Part shown: positions 11,597-24,177 of the stretch, piece after piece
Numbering within the stretch: position 1 is the stretch's first letter
How the letters are laid out: each line of letters starts with the position of its first letter
NCBI GenBank assembly: GCA_948567375.1
Contig: OX419762.1
Location: 501,001-565,000 of the forward strand
DNA length: 64,000 nt
Direction: 5' to 3'
Origin: Lunularia cruciata
Lineage: Eukaryota > Streptophyta > Marchantiopsida > Lunulariales > Lunulariaceae
Translations under genes and position numbers: made by a program
Notes under the pieces: generated by a model
What the model was told of the DNA's origin: nothing
What the model saw: the letters and a program-made list of their open reading frames with translations, nothing else
Database searches by the model: none

Positions 11597-14500
11597 TGGT
11601 ACCCACATTTTTTTGTTTTTTTATATTTCAAAGAAGAAGTGTACAGACAAAGTTGGATTGAACGATGAATGAACAATGAAAGAAGAAGAATCGTGTCTTT
11701 GGGTCAAACCCAAAGAAGTTAGAGGAAGTACTTGGAAGAGGAAGTACTTGGAAGGACTTACAAAAGAACCAACCTAAAGAAGAGTGTCTTTGGAGCAAGA
11801 ATTTCAGCTTGATACAAAGAAGTTGTAACAACTTTCCTTTGCGGTAGGCCAGCCAATAAAGTACAGTTAGAGAAATGGTTGAGGCAGGAGAAGAGTGCTT
11901 TGAGAATGATAGGAAACAATCATGTAGAAGAAGTGAGTCAATTTCAAAATTGATTGAAGGATGATTACGTCTTGAAGCACTATAAAATTAAGACTTTGCC
12001 AAGGGAAATTGGAAATGCCAAGACAATATCCTGTTCCTCTAAGTAGCTATCATGTAGGGATGCAAGGCATGAAGCCAAGCAAGAGTAAAATTTTCCAAAA
12101 TCCAAAAGAGATTAGAGTATTGCATCCAAGAGAAGGGAGTCTTCCAATGCCAAAGAACTCATGAGCAGATAATGGCAAGGAAGAGCAAGAAGAACTCACT
12201 CACAATAAGGAGTCCCGCAATTTGGAGACTAGATGTAGTAGCACAAATTGAAGTCTTGAGTAGACTTTGTATTATGTTTCCGGCCTAGAACTAGAATGTT
12301 AGTTTTCTAGGTTCAATGGCAGAGATAGTTGCTAGCAATTGTGAGGATGGTCCAAAGTAATGCAGAAGAGAGGGAATCCAGCTTGATGGACCAAGTCGGA
12401 TTGGAAGTTAGTCTTGGGAAAGCAAGTGGGAGATGCAGCTAAAGTCACCTTCTATCGGAAGTGTGAAGCTTTGAAAGAAACCATAGAGATCAAAAATTTG
12501 TTTTTTGCTTTGTGGACCAACAATGGATACAAGGTGTAGTCCTATGGGACCCAATAAAGCAAAGCATTATTGAGGCACTGAAGGCAATGTTCAAGCCAAA
12601 GAAAATGACGCATGTAAATATGCAATAGGGTGGTTTTCTTCCACCAAATGTTTGCAGGAGAGAAGGTGAATTGGGTGAAGTGCTTCCATCAAAGGACAAG
12701 GCAGACAATTGTTAACTCAAGGAGAATTTGACCTCCTCACTACTTTGTACAATTTGTAGCACATTTCTACCTTAGGCTAAATTTGTTGACAACGGAGGAT
12801 AAGCACCGGATGGTCTCACATTTCCATCCTGATCTGCATCGTAAGGTGGATGACAAGGAGCAATGATACATCTTGCAACTTTAGTCCAACAATGAACATT
12901 TTGTTAGGAGGAGACAGAGGAAGATTGGCAAAGGAAGAAGTCCAAAGATGAACCCAAAGGAGTAGTGTTACCTCTTCTCCCATAAAAGACAAGAAGACTA
13001 AACCCAAGAAGTAGGGAAGAGGCAATGGACCTATCTTTGGGAACAGAGTCTGAAGGAGAGGCAAAATCAAAGAAAGACGGCTCAAAGGAAGATGAACTCA
13101 CGTTGTGGAGTGAGGAGTCTAATAGTGAAGGTGAGGTTGAAGTCCAACAATTAGTCAATGTAGGAATAAGAGAAGATGATGAGGAGTTCCATGCAGCAAT
13201 TGATCATATGGAAGGAGATGCTCCTTTTTTGGAGTTACCTTTGGAGGAGATGGACAAAGAGCCAAAGAAGGTTCAAAAGGGAATAAGGTTGAAGAGATTA
13301 GTACAAGCTGCATATGTAGGTTTGAGCCGAGTAAAGGACAAAGAATCAAGCTCAAAAGAGATGACTTTGAAAGTGCAAAGATTGCATCTTCATAGTAAGG
13401 CTCCTATTGAAGAAGCATCAATGGAAGCAATGTACAAAGACCAAGAAGGGGCAAGAGACTTTGATAGAGTGTAGTACTTGTCAAAGATTGTGTGTCCATT
13501 GTTATTACAATTGAAGCAAAAGAAGGAGGAGATAAAAAAGATCATCTTTAGGTAAAGAACAAGTTGTAGATGATGAAGTATCTTATTGAAGAAAAACGCT
13601 AATTAAAGGCAAGGTTAACTCAAAGAGAAGAAGAAGCCAAAGAACTTTGGGTGGATGCAGACTTGAAGAAGAAGACCTTAGAAAACTTGCAAGAGAATTT
13701 TGAGCAATGAGGAAGAGATCTGGACTGTCAAGCCAAAGAGTTGAAGAACTAGAAGGCAATAGTCAAGAAGATGAGAAGCAAAGCGGGAGAAGCTCACATC
13801 AAAGTAATACATGTAAAAGAAATTGCAGCAATGATGGAGCAAGAGTAAGAAAGTCTGAAGAAGAGCATGGCAGAAAAAGATCAAGCATGGTAGAAGGAAT
13901 TGACGATCCAATATCAAGAAGAAGAAAGACTGTGAGGATTAGTAAGAAGTGTTGAAAGTCATATTGCCTAATATGTAGGAAGAAGAAGATGATGGAAGTT
14001 GAGTACAAAGACGAGTTGGGGGTGGAATGCTTTTGTGGGTATAAATCAGAATTAGCAAGAGAGATCATCAAGAGAATGAGTGCAATGCTGAGCCTAGAGG
14101 CTGAAGAGAAGTTGGAGGAAGTGAGGCTGCATGAATTTGAAATTGCTTGTGCAAGAAACTTGCAAGAGGAAAGCAAAGGATGTGGACCTGAATAGTCTAT
14201 TGATTTGATTGAGAGATCAAGTAGATAGGATGATGTTGGAGGTAGGAGACAATGTTTGTCTCAAGTTGGACTTAGTAAGCATAGAATTAGATAAAATTTG
14301 GAGTGGTGTGAAGGAAGTTTGAAGTTGCAGAAGTAGGAGTGCAAGTGTCTTTGGGTGAGTTACTTGAGACATTGGAGAAGAGTGGGTTAGCTGATAAAGA
14401 AGTAGATTACACATGTTTGTAATTCTAGTTCAAAGTGAAGAGATAATAGAAATACTTGATGAAGTAGTAGTATTGGACAGACCTGAAGAAGGAGAAATGA

Positions 14501-15044
14501 TTGAAGGAACATCAAGTTTGGAAGCCAAAGTTGAGGTTGACATCGGATTAGAGAAAAAACAATTTTGAGATATGAAGAGGTAGTTATGAAAAAGATTTTT
14601 TGTCATTTTGGATCTAAAAGTTGGTAAAGTTGTTGTAGAATGGTATTTTTGTTAGTAATTGTCAAGTTCTTTGCCTATTCAAAGGAAAAATTGAATGTGT
14701 TGTTGTTTAGTATTTATATTTTTGAAGTTGAGTAAAGCAAAGTGCTGTAACTAAATGCACAACAATTTAGCTTAATTTCAAGTATCAATCCTATGTGTGT
14801 TTATGATTGTTTGGAGAATTTGAGTGCAAGTCAATGAACTTGTTGGATGTTGGATTCCACAATTCTGATTTCATTATATGTGTCTGATCCTAAGTGGATA
14901 GCAATCAAAGCAATGCAAGCAATGCCTTGACAGATCTGAGAAGAATTGTAGTGTTTGTAGTATTATGCATTAGTGAACTCAATGTAGGGTTGATGCAAAG
15001 CAATTTTGATTAAGCAAGTTGTTCCTTTAGTGGAGGAGAGGAAC
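11597..15044 (+). mobile_element. Family B element, copy B3 (decayed, cut by the A array)
   Basis: It begins TGGTACCCACATTTTTTTG directly after truncated B4 and runs in the same direction. Coding blocks equivalent to B1 are visible but broken: SHFHPDL near 12.8 kb, an acidic stretch at 13.03-13.47 kb, and coiled coil at 13.7-14.4 kb. The 3' non-coding part is followed to GGAGAGGAAC at 15044, about 300 bases short of the B terminus. There the LTR of the A array begins, and the missing end is not found on the other side of the array. Confidence 0.7.
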
Positions 15045-15736
15045 TGTGAGCCGGCCTGTCTCTCACTCAGGATGAACCTCTGATGGCTATAATAATAGCG
15101 CACCATGGACTAAGAAGGCAAGGAACCCCAACTCCATCATACTCCTCCAAGGCTAACACTCCAAGACTCAAGACATTGATCACTAGAGAACTCAATGAGA
15201 GAAAGATAGTTGCAAATGAAAGGATGATGAGTACCTCCTCACCCCTTGCTTATATACTTGTGAAACAGTTACGTACCAAAGTTACTAATTACCGTAGTGG
15301 CTCAAGTTACTAGACTAAAAGTCAAGTAAAGTCAAACAGTAGAAAGAAATATCCATTCACATGGGCATATTCCCCTAAGCATGTGGTCTTATCTTGACCC
15401 AACCACTAAGTCAAGGATTCCTTCACATGGGCTATCCTTGGACTAAAGAAGAATCCAAAACAAAAAGGCTTGCGGGCCCAAGAGTTCTCAACTCCTTCCT
15501 CAAAGCCAAACACCTAGGAATAATACCAAGTCCACACACTAAAATCCAAAATAGTGGTGCTCATCTTTTCTACTTCCTCTAAAGTAAGGTCCCCTCTATC
15601 TTAGCTATCACTAACTTTAGCTAACCATGACAAATATAGAACCATCCTTTATCTCTATATAAATAATATCTCTTAAGTACTTGTAATACCAAGTTAAATA
15701 TCACAATACCACACACATGCACATATGGGTGTTACA
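15045..15736 (-). repeat. Family A LTR (3' LTR of A2), 692 bp
   Basis: It runs TGTGAGCCGG...GGTGTTACA and is the reverse complement of the A1 LTRs (TGTAACACC...CTCACA) with scattered differences. The polypurine-like segment (TCCGGGGGTAAA on the minus strand) lies directly beside it at about 15737-15748. Confidence 0.9.
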
Positions 15737-15784
15737 TTTACCCCCGGACTAAGTTTTCACTTTGTCCTCAAAGTGAAGGTCTCT

Positions 15785-18700
15785 CTACCTTCTATGGTAC
15801 ATCTTCAACTTATCATGGTTGATTCTATCAAAGTGTCTTCCTCCCAACTCCTTGAGATCATAGGTGTAATTTCCCCACACCTTCTACTATGAAAGGTCCA
15901 AAGTACTTAGGCAAAAACTTCTTTTGCACTCTCTTGAATCGAATGGAATCAAACAACATTACCCAATCACCTTCTTTGAAAGTCTCCAACTTCTTCTTGC
16001 CTTGCCTCTTGTCATAGCTCTCCTTTTGTTTCCTTTGGGCTTGCTCCACTCGAACCATAGCAACTGCTCTTGCCTCTTCCAACTCCATGAGTTGATCTTT
16101 CCTTGACTTCTATGCATCACCTCCTTGTGCTTTCTTCAATCTCCTATGAACGCTTTGGAAGGTTGGAAGATCAAAGTGAATAGGTAAGGTAGACTCAATA
16201 CCATATACCAATTGAAATGGAAAATATCTAGTGGAAGTCTTCATGGTTGTCCTATACTCCCATAAAACTGCATGAATCCTCTTGTCCCAATGATGTTTAG
16301 CCTCCTCCATTTCTGCATCTTTGGCCAACATCATGCACAAGGTCTGATTGGTTCTCTCTACCAAGCCATTGGAATTTGGCTTATAGGATGTAGTTACTCT
16401 ATGTGTGATAGAGAAATGTTGTAGCATGGCTGTAGTAATGCTTCCTGTAAACTCTCCTCCTCTATCAAAAACCAACTCCAAAGGGCATCCAAACCTAGTG
16501 ATAATGCTTTCATAATGAAATCTACCCACTTCATCTTCATTCTTGTCCCTCAATGGTCTAGCCTCAACCCACTTGGTAAGGTAATCAGTAACTACCACAA
16601 TGTACCGATTGTTCCTTGGGGTTCTATTGAGAGGACCTACAAAATCAATTCCCCACTTCTCAAAAGGTCCTAGCAATGAAATTGATCTAAGTGGTGGAGT
16701 GGATGTAGACTTCCTAGCAAAAGCTTGACAAACATGACAAGTTTTGCAATAATCAAGACAATCCTTGAAAATCCCTCTCCAATGGTAACTTGCATCTAGA
16801 ATCTTGAAAGCAGTCACCTTTCCTGCAAAGTGTCCTCCACATACTAAACCTTCATGAAACTCCTTTATGAGTAGGATAGACTCTTCCTTACCCACTGCTC
16901 TTCGAAGTAGACCATCTGCTCCTTGGTGAAAAAGAATATCCTCCACCATTGTGTAAGGTCTAGATCTTGCTGCAAGGGCCTTCCTCTCCCTAGCATGCAT
17001 CCCTTTTGGATAGTTACCTCTTGTCACAAAATCCACAATCTCCTTGTAATCCATTGGAATCTCTTGAGTGACTGAGATTGTCATGAGCTCCTCATTCGGC
17101 AAGGAATCATCCACTGGCTCATCTCCATCATGATCATAGGCTCTAGATAACAAATCAGCATTTGCATGTTTCTTTCCTGGCCTATCCTCAATTGTGTAGT
17201 CATACTCAGACAAGAGTATCATCCACCTTGCTAGTCTCCCTTCAACATTAGGCTTGTTGAAGATGTACTTCAAAGCCTTGTGATCCGTGACAATTGTGGC
17301 TTTCCCTCCAATCAAGTAGTGTCTAAACTTCTTGAGACCAAAGATCACTGCCAACCCTTCTCTCTCCATGACAGAGTAGTTCTTCTCTGCTGAAACCATC
17401 TGCCTACTAGCATAAGCTATTGGATAATCATGCCCATCTTGGTCTAATTGACTAAGATTGCATCCTATAGCTACATTAGAAGCATCAGTGTAGAGGATAA
17501 AAGGCTTACTCCAATCAGGTTTAGCAAGAATTGGAGCTACAACAAGGGATTGCTTGAGCTCCTCAAAAGCTTTGAGAGCCTCCTTGTCTTCCAAAATCAC
17601 CATGTAATCTACACCCTTCTTCATGTAGATGGTCAATGCATAAGCCTTGTTGGAAAATGAGAAGATGAACCTCCTATAGACCCCAACCATTCCCAAGAAT
17701 TGGCGTAACTTTGTCAAGCTTGAAGGGAATGGAAGGTCTGAGATTATCCTCACCTTCTCAAGATCAACTGCTATTCCATCCTTGGAGATGATGTGCCCCA
17801 AAATTAGACCTTCTTCACATCCAAAAATGCACTTCTTTGGGTTGAGTGATGCATTTGCCTCATCCAAGCGTTGCAAGACTTTGATTAGGTGCTCAAAGTG
17901 CTCCTCCTTGATCCCATAGACACAAAAGTCATCAATGAAGTCTCTCATAAATTTCCCAATGAAAGGTTCAAATACCTTGTTCATGAACCGTTGGAATGTG
18001 GCTGGAGCATTGCAAAGCCCAAAAGGCATGACCTTGAAAGCGTAAGTTCCCCAAGGTGTGGTGAATGTGGTGAGTTGTTGATGCTCTGGTGCAATCTTGA
18101 TTTGGTTGTATCCACTATAACCATCTCCAAAACTGTACCTCTCATGACCTGCAACCTCCTCCAATATCTCATCAATGAATGGCAATGGGTAGTAGTCCTT
18201 CTTGGTAACAACATTGAGCTTCTTGTAATCCACACATACCCAAAGCTTGCCATTCTTTTTCTTCACAATGACAATTGGAGACACCCATTTTGAATTCTCC
18301 ACCTCAAAGATAAATCCAACCTCCTTGAACTTATCAATCTCCTTCTTCACAACCAAAGATATTGGTGGGCTAATGCGATGTTGCTTTCGGCGGATTGGTC
18401 TTGCATGTGACTCCACCTCTATCTTGTGCTCCTCCAAGGTGACTTCCTTCAAATCCTTGTAACTAAAAGCAAACACATGGATGAACTTGCGGAAAATCTC
18501 CTTAAATCTCACCTTCTCCTCCTTGGTAACATTTGGGCCATACTTGAGGGTAGCTAACCTTCTCTCTACCTCCTCAAGTGTCAATGGTGATTTGTCTGGG
18601 TCCTTCAAACCTCTGGCTTAGGTGAAAAATCCACAGCACACAAGAGATACACATCTGAATCAGATTCAGATTCATCCTCCTCCGTGAAAGTCTCCTCCTC

Positions 18701-20608
18701 CATGCTTGTGTCCATACCTGAAGCTCCTTCTTTAGAATCTGATTCCCAATAATCAGAAGATGGTGTATCTGAATGTGAAGTGTTGGTGGTGTTAGTCACA
18801 GGAACAGTGACTCTATGGTTTGATGGCCAAATCCTCAAGTACCCTTTGTGCCATTGATCAGTTGTGCGTGCTGCTCTCAACCATGGCCTCCCAAGAAGTA
18901 AGTCATAGCTTGAATCCTTCAAGACTTGGAAAGTCATGAGATTTTGAACTCCCATAACTGAAACTACCACTTTATCCATCACCCCTACTGGTCGAACTTG
19001 TTGCTTGTTTGCCATGCTCACCACAAATGTTGAAGGTCTTGAGGGTATCATACCCAACTTCTTCATCAACCTTTCTGACATGGCATTCACTGTTGATCCT
19101 CCATCAACCAATGCATCCTTGATGTTGTGACCATCCACTCTCACATCAATCTTGGAGGCATATTCACAAGCCTCCCATGGTGCTGGCTTGGCATCCACCA
19201 CCCCCATTGATATTGGAACTTTTGCCTTCTTCTTCTTCTTGCTCCTTGTAGAACTCAAACCACCTCTAAGCTCCTTTCTCAAGGTAGGGTTCAAAGAAAT
19301 CAATTGGCCCACTGTGATGTTAGCTTTGTGACTACCAACATCCTCCAACACATTGTAGTTCCATTGTTGCTTTGAAATCAAGAAATCCTCCATCCCCAAC
19401 TTCTTCCTTGGAGTCTTTGTTGTTGATGGTGTTGAGGTGTGAGTGCTCCTAGTAGACATAGGAGTATCCTTACTTGAAGTAAATCCTTGAGAAGAGTGAA
19501 CATCCTCTGCAAAACGAGCTCTCTTCTTCTCTTGTGCCAAAAGCTCCAAATTAAGACCCTTGGGGTTTGAGCACTCTCCCTTCTCATACTTGCTCTCAAC
19601 CACATCTATGGATGCTATCCCCTTACCTTTTTTGGTATTAGGAGCCACTTGGGTTTCACTACCTCCCTCTTTCCCTCTATTGGCTCCCTCATAACCCCTT
19701 CCTCCATGGTAAGTGAAATTTGGGAAATTCCTTTGGATATGGTCTCTTCCTCCACAACCAAAACAATTTCTATCATTGAAATTGTTGGCTTGTTGGCCTC
19801 CTCTATATGGATAGTTTCCATAACTCCTAGGCCCTCTCCCTACATTCTGATCCACCTCTCTCTTCTCCCATAGTTGCACCACATTGATCTTGAGATCCGC
19901 AAGTTGTTTTGTGATGGTTTGGAGTGTATCTTTTAGTGGAGGTGCAAGAATTGGAGCAACTACTACTTGTGGTGCAACCCTTGTCACCAAAGTATCAGAA
20001 GTTCCACCATACTTGTAGCCTTGAGGAGGATGCACAACCTCCTTCACCACCAAATCACTCTCATCCCCTTCCAAACTCTCCTACATATGAATTGCGATCT
20101 TGATAGCTTCAACCTTGGAAGAAGGTTTCTCATATCTCACCTTGCTTCTAATTTGTGGTCTCAACCCTCCTACAAAATTCCTGGTGAGCATGGCCCCTAT
20201 GCCAATCATTGTAGTCTCCACATCATCCCCACCCTTCCTCAACACTATGCAAAATCTGGACTCTAACTTTTCCACTCTTTCCACATAGACTCTCACTTTC
20301 TCTCCATCTCCTTGCTTGAGAAATGTAACCTCATTGATCAATCTCTCATAACTCTCATCAAGAAGAAAGTTCTCAATGAGTGCTGAAGTCAAAGTCTCCC
20401 AAGACTCCTCTTCCCCATCTCTCCTCTCTCTCTTTTGGTATTCTGACTCATACCATGTAAGTGTTGCATCTTCAAAGAAATCTGGTAATAATGAGGCCCA
20501 CTCATTCTTCCTCCTCTCATTGTTTCCTATGCAAGCTCTCTTGAAGTCTCTCACAAAGGCCTTCACATCTTCTCCATCGTTGCCAAAGAAAACCGGAAGT
20601 TTCCCCAT
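15785..20608 (-). pseudogene. gag-pol of family A copy A2, disabled
   Basis: This is the Ty3-type polyprotein: gag, CCHC zinc knuckle, aspartic protease, reverse transcriptase, RNase H and integrase, colinear with the open 1608-codon frame of A1. Compared with A1 I see a nonsense codon in gag (at 20081, GAG to TAG), a one-base deletion just before the reverse transcriptase (about 18606), a nonsense codon near the end of integrase (about 16107, GAG to TAG) and another frame break near 15860. The 832-codon segment 16110-18608 still carries the FIDD catalytic motif and the integrase residues. The copy cannot make the full polyprotein. The late TAG is shared with A3. Confidence 0.88.
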
Positions 20609-20844
20609 CTTAACCTCTCACTATCTTTCTCTTCTCTCAAATTTTTTTTTTCTATTTTCTTTTCTCTCACTCTATAACTAATAGAGTATATACATGACTA
20701 ACACCATTTGAGAGTAATCCACCCTAGGGAACACAAAAGGTTCAGGTTGCTCCAAGATTTCTATAGCAACATCAAATCCTAGAGTGCATATTAATCGAAC
20801 CCTCATGGATAGTTTATCCATAAGTTGAAAGATTATCTCCATCA

Positions 20845-21318
20845 CTAATCTTGAGAACTAGCTGATGAAGGTGATAGTATTTCTGTAGCTGTACTAAGAT
20901 TCTCTCCAAGATACTTCACCAAAGTTTCCAAAAGTGCTTTTACTCCACTACACTCATGTCTTTTTGGAAGTCCTTCAACTCCACAAACCTCACACAACTC
21001 CTTGGTCTTAGATCTTCTTCCTCCCAATCTTGGTGAAGAAGGTCCAACATGCAAACCCAAGTCAAGTAAGCCTCTCCTTTCCCTCAATCTCTTGCTCTCA
21101 AAGGTCAATGGACATGAACTTGCCTTATGTCCCTTCTCTCCACATAGAAAGCACTTAGACTCACTCTTTCCTCCAAGTGGTGTAGATTTTTGGATCCTCT
21201 CAACACTCTCTTCAAATTCTATTGTAATCTCTCTTTTCCTCAAATCCACCCCTACAATCACCTCAAACCCTTGAGGAACCTTGCATAATCTCAATTTCCA
21301 CTCTTGATGACCCTTCAT
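20845..21318 (-). CDS. Family A pre-gag ORF-b (CCHC zinc-knuckle protein), copy A2
   Basis: A 157-codon frame starting MKGHQEWKLRL lies upstream of gag on the minus strand. It holds one CCHC knuckle (CFLCGEKGHKASSCP, C-x2-C-x4-H-x4-C) and a later Cys/His cluster (CEVCGVEGLPKRHEC). It has the same length and position in A1 and A3, which argues for function in the element although the polyprotein itself carries its own knuckle. A second frame (21263-21478, no ATG) overlaps its start in another phase in all copies, so a frameshift or splicing might join them. Function is unknown; nucleic-acid binding is inferred from the knuckle. Confidence 0.6.
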   Translation of the reverse strand: MKGHQEWKLRLCKVPQGFEVIVGVDLRKREITIEFEESVERIQKSTPLGGKSESKCFLCGEKGHKASSCPLTFESKRLRERRGLLDLGLHVGPSSPRLGGRRSKTKELCEVCGVEGLPKRHECSGVKALLETLVKYLGENLSTATEILSPSSASSQD

Positions 21319-21915
21319 GTTCCCAAGATGAATCTAAACACTCAAACATGCTTTTTGTTGATCTCAAACTCCTCATGCATGAGATCTCCACTCTGTAGAG
21401 TTGACCCTTCCTCACAATGTCACTCAAATCTCCCAACTTGTATGTCACAGTCCTCTGAAATTTGGCACACTTAATCACAACTCTAGATCGTCCCTCCTTG
21501 CAAAATTTCAGATCTTTTCATTGAGCCATTTGGCCTAGACACCTTTCTATTCAGCACCCATATTTCAGATTTGGTCTGAAAACCACCCCCTTCACTTCAA
21601 AAACTCATTACTCCCTGCGCAAGAACGATCTCTCTCTAATTTTTGTGGTAGCAGGTAGAATAACATGCACTGATTTTTCTTGGAAATTTTCAGGACAATT
21701 CACTGAAAATTCAAGAAATGGCAAACTCTGTACAATTTTCCAAAGAGCATGCAGTTGCGGGAGCACTTTACCCTATCAACTTTCAAAAATTCTAGCCCAA
21801 TGCGCATAAAAGTCTCACAATAATTTCAAGTGTGCTAACTAAAAAATAACCCAAGCTATCATGTTTAGAAATCTCAAGTCTAGATCTCAAACTTTAGATT
21901 TTGCCCAAAATCACC

Positions 21916-22134
21916 TTAATCCCCAAAATCTGCAATCCACCTCACACAATCTCTCCAATTCTTCTCATGTGTGAAGATGTACAAAATCACCTCAAAGACA
22001 TCATAATGAACTACAGGGTATACAAATGGATCTTGGTTCTCTAACATAAGTTCAGCCCTCTCCTCTCCTAATGTTCTCTCCAAGTGAGCTCTCATAGCCT
22101 CCTTTTGCCTAATGTAGAATTGAACGCGGAACAT
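21916..22134 (-). CDS. Family A pre-gag ORF-a, copy A2
   Basis: This 72-codon frame begins MFRVQFYIRQKEAM just after the primer-binding site and ends ...IADFGD. The same frame is kept in A3 (72 codons) and, with a late frameshift, in A1. I do not recognise the family. Charged residues dominate and there is no membrane segment. It could be a small protein or the first exon of ORF-b. Confidence 0.45.
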   Translation of the reverse strand: MFRVQFYIRQKEAMRAHLERTLGEERAELMLENQDPFVYPVVHYDVFEVILYIFTHEKNWRDCVRWIADFGD

Positions 22135-22175
22135 TATCTTGCCTTCTAGAGAGGTCCCGGCAACAGAACCAAAAA

Positions 22176-22866
22176 TGTGAGCAGGCCTGTCTCTCACTCA
22201 GGATGAACCTCTGATGGCTATTATAGTAGCGCACCATGGACTAAGAAGGCAAGGAACCCCAACTCTATCATACTCCTCCAAGGCTAACACTCCAAGACTC
22301 AAGACATTGATCACTAGAGAACTCAATGAGAGAGAGATAGTTGCAAATGAAAGGATGATGAGTACCTCCTCACCCCTTGCTTATATACTTGTGAAATAGT
22401 TACATACCAAAGTTACTAATTACCGTAGTAGCTCAAGTTACTAGACTAAAAGTCAAGTAAAGTCAAACAGTAGAAAGGAATATCCATTCACATGGGCATA
22501 TCCCCCTAAGCATGTGGTCTTATCTTGACCCAACCACTAAGTCAAGGATTCCTTCACATGGGCTATCCTTGGACTAAAGAAGAATCCAAAACAAAAAGGC
22601 TTGCGGGCCCAAGAGTTCTCAACTCCTTCCTCAAAGCCAAACACCTAGGAATAATACCAAGTCAACACACTAAAATCCAAAATAGTGGTGCTCATCTTTT
22701 CTACTTCCTCTAAAGTAAGGTCCCCTCTACTTAGCTATGACTAAATGTAGCTAACCATGACTAATATAGAACCATCCTTTATCTCTACATAAATAATATC
22801 TCTTAAGTACTTGTAATACCAAGTTAAATATCACAATACCACACACATGCACATATGGGTGTTACA
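22176..22866 (-). repeat. Family A LTR shared by A2 (5' LTR) and A3 (3' LTR), 691 bp
   Basis: It starts TGTGAGCAGG and ends GGTGTTACA. On its left is the primer-binding-site side of A2 (about 22155-22171). On its right is the polypurine end and the last codons of gag-pol of A3. One LTR serving two internal regions is the mark of LTR-LTR recombination or of a tandem duplication. Confidence 0.9.
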
Positions 22867-24177
22867 TTTACCCCCGGACTAAGTTTTCACTTTGTCCTCA
22901 AAGTGAAGGTCTCTCTACCTTCTATGGTACATCTTCAACTTATCATGGTTGATTCTATCAAAGTGTCTTCCTCCCAACTCCTTGAGATCATAGGTTTAAT
23001 TGCCCCACACCTTCTCCACTATGAAAGGTCCAAAGTACTTAGGCAAAAACTTCTTTTGCACTCTCTTGAATCGAATGGAATCAAACAACATTACCCAATC
23101 ACCTTCTTTGAAAGTCTCCACCTTCTTCTTGCCTTGCCTCTTGTCATAGCTCTCCTTTTGTTTCCTTATGGCTTGCTCCACTTGAACCATAGCAACTACT
23201 CTTGCCTCTTCCAACTCCATGAGTTGATCTTTCCTTGACTTCTATGCATCACCTCCTTGTGCTTTCTTCAATCTCCTATGAATGCTTTGGAAGGTAGGAA
23301 GATCAAAGTGAATAGGTAAGGTAGACTCAATACCATATACCAATTGAAATGGAAAATATCCGGTGGAAGTCTTCATGGTTGTCCTATACTCCCATAAAAC
23401 TGCATGAATCCTCTTGTCCCAATGATGTTTAGCCTCCTCCATTTCTACATCTTTGGCCAACATCATGCACAAGGTTTGATTGGTTCTCTCTGCCAAGCCA
23501 TTGGAATTTGGCTTATAAGATGTAGTTACTCTATGTGTGATAGAGAAATGTCGTAGCATGGCTGTAGTAATGCTTCCTGTAAACTCTCCTCCTCTATCAA
23601 AAACCAACTCCAAAGGGCATCCAAACCTAGTGATAATGCTTTCATAAAGAAATCTACCCACTTCATCTTCATTCTTGTCCCTCAATGGTCTAGCCTCAAC
23701 CCACTTGGTAAGGTAATCAGTAACTACCACAATGTACCAATTGTTCCTTGGGGTTCTATTGAGAGGACCTACAAAATCAATTCCCCACTTCTCAAAAGGT
23801 CCTAGCAATGAAATTGATCTAGGTGGTGGAGTGGATGTAGACTTCCTAGCAAAAGCTTGACAAACATGATAAGTTTTGCAATAATCAAGACAATCCTTGA
23901 AAATCCCTCTCCAATGGTAACTTGCATCTAGAATCTTGAAAGCAGTCACCTTTCCTGCAAAGTGTCCTCCACATACTAAACCTTCATGAAACTCCTTTAT
24001 GAGTAGGATAGACTCTTCCTTACCCACTGCTCTTCGAAGTAGACCATCTGCTCCTTGGTGAAAAAGAATATCCTCCACCATTGTGTAAGGTCTAGATCTT
24101 GCTGCAAGGGCCTTCCTCTCCCTAGCATGCATCCCTTTTGGATAGTTACCTCTTGTCACAAAATCCACAATCTCCTT

